This document shows positions 1-4,600 of a stretch of 5,663 bases of DNA, in pieces; the first letter of the stretch is position 1, and every line of letters begins with the position of its first letter. The translations under genes and the position numbers were made by a program. Source of the stretch: Actinomycetota bacterium (GTDB lineage Bacteria; Actinomycetota; Thermoleophilia; Gaiellales; Gaiellaceae); contig JACDCN010000150.1 in NCBI GenBank assembly GCA_013817555.1, positions 1-5,663 on the forward strand. The letters run 5' to 3'. The notes under the pieces were generated by a model. The model was not told the origin of the DNA. It saw only the letters and a list, made by a program, of their open reading frames with translations, and did no database searches.

Positions 1-1
1 T

Positions 2-730
2 GCCGAGCTCGTGAGCCGACTGGAGGCGCGCGGTGACCTCGGTGAGCTCGAGAATGCGCTTGCAGAGGAAGCGGAGGCGTTGTTCGGAGGGCCCCCGACG
101 CTCGCCCTCGAGGCACGCCCAAGCGTCGTTCTCGTCGTCGGCGTCAACGGAACCGGCAAGACGACCACGATCGGGAAGCTCGCTCAGAAGCTGCGCGAGC
201 ACGGTCGCTCCGTGCTGGTGGGGGCTGCGGACACGTTCCGCGCAGCCGCGGAGGAGCAGCTCGAGATCTGGGCGGAGCGTGCAGGGGCCGACTTCGTGGG
301 CGCGCCCCGGGGAGCAGACCCTGCCGCCGTCGCCTACGACGCCGTCGAGGCTGCCCGCGCACGCGGACACGACGTCGTCATCGTCGACACCGCTGGCCGA
401 CTGCACACGCAGGCGAATCTCATGGTCGAGCTCGAGAAAGTCCGGCGCGTGATCGCCGGTCGCATCGAGGGAGCGCCCCATGAGACGCTCCTCGTGGTCG
501 ACGCGACGACAGGTCAGAACGGCCTGCAGCAAGCGCGACTCTTCGGCGAGGCCGTGGACGTGACGGGAGTCGCTTTGACGAAGCTGGACGGCAGCGCGCG
601 GGGCGGAGTGGCGATCGCGATCGCCTTCGAGCTCGGGCTTCCGGTCAAGCTCGTCGGCGTGGGCGAGGGGGTCGACGACCTGCGCCCCTTCGACGCCCAC
701 GACTACGCCCGAGCCCTCGTCTCGGGCTGA
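2..730 (+). CDS. ftsY: Signal recognition particle receptor FtsY (5' end outside window)
   Basis: FtsY is the membrane-associated GTPase that receives ribosome-nascent-chain complexes from SRP. It forms a composite GTPase dimer with Ffh and hands the chain to SecYEG. The frame is open to the left edge, so the gene begins upstream and only the tail of the helical N domain is visible. Numbering from the in-frame GTG at 11, all G motifs are present: P-loop GVNGTGKT (44-51), DTFRAAA (74-80, the SRP-GTPase insertion region), DTAGR (126-130), TKLDGSARGG (190-199) and closing motif GVGEGVDDLRPFD (216-228). The protein ends about ten residues after the last motif, as FtsY normally does. GVNG at the P-loop and the absence of an M domain separate it from Ffh. 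The GTG at 11 is probably not the true start, because a complete N domain needs upstream sequence. It lies in the same orientation as ffh 3.9 kb downstream. Confidence 0.97.
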   Translation, partial: AELVSRLEARGDLGELENALAEEAEALFGGPPTLALEARPSVVLVVGVNGTGKTTTIGKLAQKLREHGRSVLVGAADTFRAAAEEQLEIWAERAGADFVGAPRGADPAAVAYDAVEAARARGHDVVIVDTAGRLHTQANLMVELEKVRRVIAGRIEGAPHETLLVVDATTGQNGLQQARLFGEAVDVTGVALTKLDGSARGGVAIAIAFELGLPVKLVGVGEGVDDLRPFDAHDYARALVSG

Positions 731-753
731 GACCTTTGTTCGCGCGACGACCG

Positions 754-777
754 AGCCGGAGGCCGGCTTCGCCGGCT
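754..777 (+). terminator. Weak GC-rich hairpin after ftsY
   Basis: A short hairpin begins about 30 nt after the ftsY stop. GCCGG (762-766) pairs with CCGGC (772-776) around a CTTCG loop. AGCCGG at 754-759 could pair with CCGGCT at 772-777 as an alternative. No T-run follows. It may contribute to ftsY termination, but the stronger inverted repeat at 830-854 is the better candidate. Confidence 0.3.
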
Positions 778-829
778 GGGAGGCTTCACGCAACGAATCC
801 TCGCTCAGGCCGCACAGAAGGAGGGGCCG

Positions 830-854
830 ATGGGGGAACCATGGGTTCCCCCAT
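830..854. terminator. Perfect 11-bp inverted repeat, possible ftsY terminator or RNA switch
   Basis: ATGGGGGAACC (830-840) is exactly complementary to GGTTCCCCCAT (844-854) across the three-base loop ATG (841-843). This is the strongest hairpin I found in any intergenic gap here, and it is followed only by TT, not by a long T-run. Actinobacterial terminators often lack a U-tract, so termination of ftsY about 100 nt downstream of its stop is the simplest reading. Because the symmetry is perfect in DNA it could also be a protein-binding operator, and its 5' arm contains the ATG of the possible leader ORF. Confidence 0.5.
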
Positions 855-868
855 TTGAGGTAACTCCG

Positions 869-897
869 TTGCGTCCGACAGGGCCACCGCGTACGCT
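869..897 (+). promoter_or_regulatory. Candidate promoter for the 114-aa gene
   Basis: TTGCGT (869-874) and TACGCT (892-897) are separated by 17 bases, matching the layout of a housekeeping sigma promoter of the TTGNNN / TANNNT type. The start site would fall near 904, giving a leader of about 33 nt that contains the RBS of the gene at 937. An alternative pairing is CCGACA (875-880) with TAGAGC (899-904), 18 bases apart. It lies downstream of the 830-854 hairpin, consistent with a separate transcription unit from ftsY. Confidence 0.4.
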
Positions 898-936
898 GTA
901 GAGCAAATCCCGATGTGACCGGGGAAGGAGGCTGGG

Positions 937-1281
937 ATGGCCGTCGCGATGTTCATGCGCTGGTCGGGCGTCACATCCGATCAGTACGACGCCGTTATGA
1001 CGAGGCTCGAGCTCGACTCGAATCCCGCAGCCGGCGGTGTGCTCCACGTCGCGGCCCTGACCGAAGAGGGCCTCGAGGTGTGCGATGTGTGGCAAACCGA
1101 GCAAGCGTTCCGAGGGTTCCTCGAAAACCGCTTTCTTCCGGTCACGAGCGAGCTGGATATCCAGGGACGACCCGAGATCAAGCTCGTTCCGCTGCGCAAC
1201 CTCTACGCCGCCGATTCGGGCATGATCGACCGGATCGGCCTGATGTCGGTCCCTGCCGCAGTAGCGAGCTGGGCCGTCTGA
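937..1281 (+). CDS. Small protein resembling the dimeric alpha/beta-barrel (ABM-like) superfamily
   Basis: The protein has 114 residues and no signal peptide or membrane segment, so it is probably cytoplasmic. The start is well supported: AAGGAGG at 925-931 is five bases before ATG 937. The layout fits a ferredoxin-like dimeric barrel. Strand MAVAMFMRW (1-9) is followed by a helix SDQYDAVMTRL (14-24). HVAALTEEGLEVCDVWQT (37-54) looks like two strands ending in the DVW motif often seen in this superfamily. A helix EQAFRGFLENRFLPV (55-69) and a strand EIKLVPLRNLY (80-90) come next. Residues 91-114 are an alanine-rich tail beyond the expected domain. Related families include heme-degrading and antibiotic-biosynthesis monooxygenases and many uncharacterised actinobacterial proteins. 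No catalytic residue can be assigned, so enzyme activity is not claimed. The gene probably has its own promoter after ftsY and lies 49 bp before the next gene on the same strand. Confidence 0.85.
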   Translation: MAVAMFMRWSGVTSDQYDAVMTRLELDSNPAAGGVLHVAALTEEGLEVCDVWQTEQAFRGFLENRFLPVTSELDIQGRPEIKLVPLRNLYAADSGMIDRIGLMSVPAAVASWAV

Positions 1282-1287
1282 TTCGAG

Positions 1288-1317
1288 CGCCGGCGCGTCC
1301 TTCTGGCCACGCCGGCG
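1288..1317 (+). repeat. 8-bp GC-only stem-loop between two small genes
   Basis: CGCCGGCG at 1288-1295 recurs at 1310-1317. As the octamer is its own reverse complement, the two copies form an 8-bp stem with a 14-nt loop. It starts seven bases after the stop of the 114-aa gene and ends just before the weak RBS of the 70-aa gene. It could act as a partial terminator or an mRNA 3'-end stabiliser. No T-run follows. Confidence 0.4.
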
Positions 1318-1330
1318 TCAGAGGTGCGCC

Positions 1331-1543
1331 GTGGACGAGAACCGAGACCTGACGATCGCCTTCGGGCCGGTGGGCCTGGCAGGGCTCGGGCTTCTTCTCC
1401 TCGGAATCCTCAAGGGCAGCCGTCTCATCGCCCTGCTCGGACTCAGCGGTGTCGTCGCCGACGTGGCCGTCGCCGAGCTCGGCGGCTTCAAGGCGATGAA
1501 CGAGACACGATCGTCTCCCGATGAGCCCGAGCCTGATCTGTAG
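1331..1543 (+). CDS. Small hypothetical protein with two hydrophobic segments
   Basis: This 70-residue protein starts at GTG 1331, with a modest RBS (GAGGTG, 1321-1326, four-base spacing). An acidic, polar N-terminus (MDENRD) is followed by a strongly hydrophobic, glycine-rich stretch at about 9-28, a short basic turn KGSR (28-31) and a second hydrophobic stretch at about 32-50. The C-terminus (51-70) is polar and acidic, ending in EPEPDL. This looks like a two-helix membrane hairpin with both termini on the same side, probably the cytoplasm because the positive turn is short. The second segment contains charged residues (D44, E49) and may be only partly inserted. I do not recognise the family and assign no function. 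It may be cotranscribed with the 114-aa gene 49 bp upstream, with a GC-only hairpin in between. Its 3' end faces the minus-strand 80-aa gene across 12 bp. Confidence 0.65.
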   Translation: MDENRDLTIAFGPVGLAGLGLLLLGILKGSRLIALLGLSGVVADVAVAELGGFKAMNETRSSPDEPEPDL

Positions 1544-1555
1544 CTCTACCCGTGG

Positions 1556-1798
1556 CTACCCGCTGCCGTGGGCGACGACGGTGTAGATCCTCACCCATTG
1601 GTTGTGCGGCTGCGGCTCGAATGAGATCGAGACGAGACCCAGCGGGCGCCGACGGTATTCCTCTGGATCTTCGGGATCGAGGCCTTGGTCCCGAAGCTCC
1701 TCTGCGATGTGCTCCGACGCATGTCTGGCTGCGTCTTGGAACGCGTCCTCCAGCGTCTCGCCCTCTCCTCTGAACTCCCTTTCTGCCCAACCGTTCAT
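1556..1798 (-). CDS. Hypothetical 80-aa protein, second gene of the cyclase-like operon
   Basis: The protein has 80 residues and I do not recognise its family. The start is firm: on the minus strand AAGGAGG (1810-1804) lies five bases before ATG 1798, one of the best ribosome sites in the window. Visible layout: a short strand WAEREFRGEGE (4-14), a long helix TLEDAFQDAARHASEHIAEELRDQG (15-39, split by no glycine), an acidic, proline-containing linker DPEDPEEYRRRP (41-52), then two strands LGLVSISFEPQ and QWVRIYTVVAHG (53-78) that could form a hairpin. This beta-alpha-beta-beta order and small size recall dodecin-like proteins. That is a fold-level guess, and no flavin-binding residues can be assigned. 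It has no signal peptide or membrane segment. It starts 29 bp after the stop of the 907-aa gene on the same strand, so it is probably cotranscribed, with its strong RBS allowing translation at a different level. Confidence 0.8.
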   Translation of the reverse strand: MNGWAEREFRGEGETLEDAFQDAARHASEHIAEELRDQGLDPEDPEEYRRRPLGLVSISFEPQPHNQWVRIYTVVAHGSG

Positions 1799-1803
1799 CT
1801 TCC

Positions 1804-1810
1804 CCTCCTT
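1804..1810 (-). promoter_or_regulatory. Strong RBS deciding the start of the 80-aa gene
   Basis: Minus-strand AAGGAGG, five bases before ATG 1798 and inside the 29-bp gap after the upstream stop at 1830-1828. The frame stays open into the upstream gene (to 2083), so this site identifies ATG 1798 as the start and rules out longer versions. Confidence 0.8.
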
Positions 1811-1827
1811 CTCGTGACTGCGCGACA

Positions 1828-4551
1828 CTACTCCTCGATGATCGACGACACAATCTCGCGTACTCCGGTTCTGCCCTGCGTGCGGGCGCCGTCCGCTTTG
1901 AGCACGTTTAGCCGCTGAACGCCGAGGTCGACATCGAGCACCGGTGTCCAACGGTCGAGAATCGGCAGCTCGAAGCTGTCGAGGGGCAGGTCGCCCCGCA
2001 GCGCTTCCGCGCCGCCGAGTAGCCGCGCCGCGTCTTCGAGCGATCCTTCCCCCGCCGCTGCGCCCGCGAGCACGACGAGGCACCGCGCTCGCGAGCGGTC
2101 GTCCTCGAGGCTCGTGTAGACGGCGAGAGCCTCGTCGGCGCGCTCAATCGCAGATCCGTTCTCGCCCGCTGCGAGGTCCAGCTGACCGAGCATGAATTGC
2201 GCGGCGCCCACCCACGGAGCCTCGTCCAGCTCTCGGGCAAGCTCGAGCGCCTCCTCGAACGCGGGCCGGGCGCGGGCGAGATTTCCACCTTGGAAGGCGG
2301 TCATTCCGAGGTTGTAGATCGCATCCGCGACGAGCAGCGGATCATCGAGCCCCCGACGCAGGGTCACAGCCTCTTCGTACTCGGCGAGGGCGCCTTCGTG
2401 GTCGCCCTGGGTCGAGCGAACGTCGCCTAGGGTCATCAGCGCGGCCGCGGTCGCGCCAGGATGCTCGAGCTTGCGCGAAAGCGTCAGCGCCTCGTGACAG
2501 AGCTCTTCCGCGCGCTCCGGCTCGTCCCGTCGAAGGGCGATCCATCCGAGATACGCAAGCGCGGTCACTTCGTCATATCCTCGTTCGCACTCGCGGAAGA
2601 GCTCACGCGCTTCCTCGAGCAGCGCCGCCGCTGCGTTCCAGTCGCTCTGGGCGGTCGCGTGCCGCGCGGCGCTCCGCAAAGCCTCCGCGCGGATCTCTAC
2701 CGAAAGGTCGTCTGCAAGTCCCAAGCCCAGCGTGAGCCAACGTCGAGCTTCGCTCACATGGGCGTGTGCGCGCCAGAAACGATCGAGCGCCGAAGTCGCG
2801 CGGAGCGCGTCCTCGACCCGCCCAGCCGACACACACCAGTCGAGCATCGCTCGAATGTTGTCGAGCTCATGCTCGAGGCGATCCAGCCACTCTGCGTGTG
2901 CCGATCCCGTGAGCTCGGACTCGGCCGCAGCGGCGAGCGCGAGGAATTGCTCGGCGTGCTTCTCGCGGAGGTCCTCGAGCTTCCCTTCGGAATCGAGCCT
3001 GGAGACCGCGTACTCGCGCACCGTCTCCAGCATCGACAGCCGAACGTTCCCGTCCGCGACATCGCTGCGGAGGAGGCTCCAGGCGACGAGCGATTCGAGA
3101 TCGGGGAGCAGCCGGGACGTCGAGCTCGCGATCGCGCGCGCGTCCGCGAGCGTGCAGCCGCCGGCGAAGACGGCGAGAGCCTCGTGCAATGCACGCTGCC
3201 GGTCGTTGAGAAGCCCGTAGCTCCACTCGATCGTCGCGCGCAGCGTCCGTTGCCGCTCGGGAAGGTCGATCGGCCCTTCCATCTCCAGCGCCAGCCCTTC
3301 GTCGAGCGCGTCGAGAATCTGTGCGGGGGGAAGCACGACGAGGCGGGCGGCGACCAGCTCTATCGCCAGCGGCAACCCGTCGAGCCGGTGGCAGATCTTC
3401 CGTACCGAGGGCATGGCGTCCTCTCGCAGCACCACACCGCGGGCTGCGGCCAGCTCGGCGAAGAGCTCCGAGGCATCGTCCAGCGGGAGGGGGCTCAGGA
3501 GCACGACGTGCTCGCCGGAAAGGCGGAGCGGTACCCGGCTCGTTGTGAGAAGCGTGACGTCCGGGGCGCGATCCAGCAGTCGACCGACGCTCTGGGCGGC
3601 TGCGGGAAGGTGCTCGAGGTTGTCAAGGACGAGCAGTGTGCCGGTGCCGGCGAGCGCATCTCCGACGGCGTCGATCAGCGGCCGCTCGGGCGACTCCCGA
3701 ACTCCGATCGCGCGGGCAATTGCCCCCGGCACGAGGTCGGGATCGGACAAGGGGGCGAGCCCAACGAGGTGCACGGGACGTTCGACAGCCGCCGCGCCCG
3801 CGACCTCGAGCGCGAGCCTGCTCTTGCCGGCGCCGCCCGGTCCGGTGATGGTGACGAGCCTGATATCCGGGCGGCCGAGCAGCCCGTTGATGGCCGTGAG
3901 GTCGCGCGTTCTGCCGACCAGCCGGTGATGCAGTGCGGGGAGCGTGGCGCCGCCGAGCGTGCGAAGCGGTGGGAAATCGTCGGGAAGATCGGAGCCCACG
4001 AGCTGGAACAACTGTTCGGCACTCGGGACGTCCTTGAGCCGGTGCCGACCTAGCGATCGAAACGATGCATCAGGCAGCGGCTCGCTGCCGGCCAGGTCCC
4101 GCGTGGCTCGCGAAACGATGATCTGGTCTCCGTGGCCGGCAGCGCAGATGCGCGCCGCGATGACGACGTCCATTCCGACGTACCCCTCCTCACCGAGCTC
4201 GGGCTCACCGGTGTGGAGGCCCGTCCTGACGCGTAGCGCTCCCTCAGGTGGCCACGGCTCGCGTGCGAGCGCCTGTTGAATCTCGGCTGCGGCTGCCACC
4301 GCTTCGCTTGCGCGAGAAAACGCGAGAAAGGCGCCGTCTCCCGCCCAATCGACCTCATGTCCGCCGTGAGCGGTTGCCGACGCGCGCACGAGCTCGCGCA
4401 TGCGTCTCCGCATCGGGGCGAAGCGCTCTCCGAGGGTGTGCAGGAGGCGCGTCGATCCTTCGATGTCGGCGAAAAGCAGCGTCACCGTTCCGCTCGGCAA
4501 CTGCTTGCGCGAAACGTCACTTTTGGACACGTCTCCGAGTGTACGAGCCAT
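1828..4551 (-). CDS. Class III nucleotidyl cyclase-like / STAND ATPase / TPR regulator
   Basis: This 907-residue cytoplasmic protein has three parts. Residues 21-185 form a class III cyclase domain: FADIEGST (27-34, metal Asp29), AGDG (70-73, metal Asp72) and AARICAAGHGDQIIVS (132-147, Arg134). Residues about 210-520 form a STAND/NB-ARC-like ATPase: Walker A GPGGAGKS (237-244), Walker B TLLVLDNLEHL (305-315), TTSR (336-339), GLPLAIELVAARL (392-404) and a winged-helix-like part around 437-520 ending in METVREYAVSRL-type sequence (LETVREYAVSRL, 508-519). Residues 621-860 hold six TPR-like repeats of exactly 40 residues. The family includes mycobacterial cyclase-ATPase-LuxR proteins, AfsR and MalT-like regulators, but this one ends at 907 with no helix-turn-helix. 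The cyclase site lacks three usual residues (Asp68 for Lys, Gly123 for Asp, Val130 for Asn), so activity is uncertain. ATG 4551 has no clear RBS; GTG 4530 (residue 8) is an alternative. It probably senses a ligand or partner through the TPRs. Divergent from ffh; the 80-aa gene follows in the same operon. Confidence 0.93.
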   Translation of the reverse strand: MARTLGDVSKSDVSRKQLPSGTVTLLFADIEGSTRLLHTLGERFAPMRRRMRELVRASATAHGGHEVDWAGDGAFLAFSRASEAVAAAAEIQQALAREPWPPEGALRVRTGLHTGEPELGEEGYVGMDVVIAARICAAGHGDQIIVSRATRDLAGSEPLPDASFRSLGRHRLKDVPSAEQLFQLVGSDLPDDFPPLRTLGGATLPALHHRLVGRTRDLTAINGLLGRPDIRLVTITGPGGAGKSRLALEVAGAAAVERPVHLVGLAPLSDPDLVPGAIARAIGVRESPERPLIDAVGDALAGTGTLLVLDNLEHLPAAAQSVGRLLDRAPDVTLLTTSRVPLRLSGEHVVLLSPLPLDDASELFAELAAARGVVLREDAMPSVRKICHRLDGLPLAIELVAARLVVLPPAQILDALDEGLALEMEGPIDLPERQRTLRATIEWSYGLLNDRQRALHEALAVFAGGCTLADARAIASSTSRLLPDLESLVAWSLLRSDVADGNVRLSMLETVREYAVSRLDSEGKLEDLREKHAEQFLALAAAAESELTGSAHAEWLDRLEHELDNIRAMLDWCVSAGRVEDALRATSALDRFWRAHAHVSEARRWLTLGLGLADDLSVEIRAEALRSAARHATAQSDWNAAAALLEEARELFRECERGYDEVTALAYLGWIALRRDEPERAEELCHEALTLSRKLEHPGATAAALMTLGDVRSTQGDHEGALAEYEEAVTLRRGLDDPLLVADAIYNLGMTAFQGGNLARARPAFEEALELARELDEAPWVGAAQFMLGQLDLAAGENGSAIERADEALAVYTSLEDDRSRARCLVVLAGAAAGEGSLEDAARLLGGAEALRGDLPLDSFELPILDRWTPVLDVDLGVQRLNVLKADGARTQGRTGVREIVSSIIEE
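1972..2691 (-). repeat. Six tandem 40-residue TPR-like units within the cyclase-like protein
   Basis: Protein residues 621-660, 661-700, 701-740, 741-780, 781-820 and 821-860 align without gaps. Each has an alanine-rich helix A beginning near position 2 (for example VTALAYLGWIALRR and VADAIYNLGMTAFQG), a small turn (DEPERA, DHEGAL, NLARAR, ENGSAI, SLEDAA) and helix B (ELCHEALTLSRKLE, EEAVTLRRGL, EEALELAREL). The 40-residue length, rather than the classical 34, is typical of MalT-type TPRs in STAND proteins. The repeats diverge in sequence, so this is an old protein repeat and not a recent DNA duplication. Confidence 0.85.
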
Positions 4552-4586
4552 TCACGCGTGCGACCAGGCTCTCTCGACGCTCGCTC

Positions 4587-4592
4587 TACACT
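4587..4592 (+). promoter_or_regulatory. Candidate -10 element for a leaderless ffh transcript
   Basis: TACACT fits the TANNNT form of an actinobacterial -10 element. It ends eight bases before the ffh GTG at 4601, so transcription would start at or within a base or two of the start codon. There is no AGGAGG-like site before the GTG, only GGGCGGCG, which agrees with a leaderless mRNA. I cannot recognise a convincing -35 element 16-19 bp upstream. The whole 49-bp gap between ffh and the divergent cyclase-like gene must carry control for both. Confidence 0.4.
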
Positions 4593-4600
4593 GGGCGGCG

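Larger units (their letters stand above)
818..901 (+). other. Possible 23-codon leader ORF with consensus RBS
   Basis: AAGGAGG at 818-824 lies five bases before an ATG at 830. This opens a 23-codon frame ending at TAG 899-901. The predicted peptide starts MGEPWVPPFEV and has seven prolines. Its start codon and first codons form the 5' arm of the perfect hairpin at 830-854, so folding would hide the start. It ends 35 bp before the next gene's ATG, in a different frame. The RBS is as good as that of any gene here, which is the main support. The ORF is very short, and no clear promoter lies between the ftsY stop and this RBS. It may be chance, a leader peptide or a real microprotein. Confidence 0.25.

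Noticed and set aside
11..13. GTG at 11 as the true start of ftsY
   Set aside because: The frame is open upstream to the window edge, and the region before the P-loop is too short to hold the whole FtsY N domain, so the gene is treated as cut by the window.
897..904. TGTAGAGC shared between the promoter region of the 114-aa gene and, on the minus strand, the ffh/cyclase gap (4590-4583)
   Set aside because: An eight-base match found after looking, in different positions relative to the starts and with no inverted or repeated structure around it. It could reflect two -10-like sequences; too little to call an operator.
915..1352. Alternative + strand frame of 145 codons overlapping the 114-aa gene
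   Set aside because: Its translation is arginine-rich and shadow-like, it has no RBS of its own, and it overlaps the well-supported ATG 937 frame.
1799..2083. N-terminal extension of the 80-aa protein to an upstream start at 2083
   Set aside because: The extension overlaps the 907-aa gene in another frame, is arginine-rich and low in complexity, and ignores the consensus RBS placed directly before ATG 1798.
2461..4053. Long open frame of 530 codons on the + strand
   Set aside because: It lies entirely inside the minus-strand regulator and uses the same base triplets read in reverse, so it is stopped only where that gene uses TTA, CTA or TCA codons, which are rare at this GC content. Its translation shows no domain, while the minus strand shows clear ATPase and TPR motifs.
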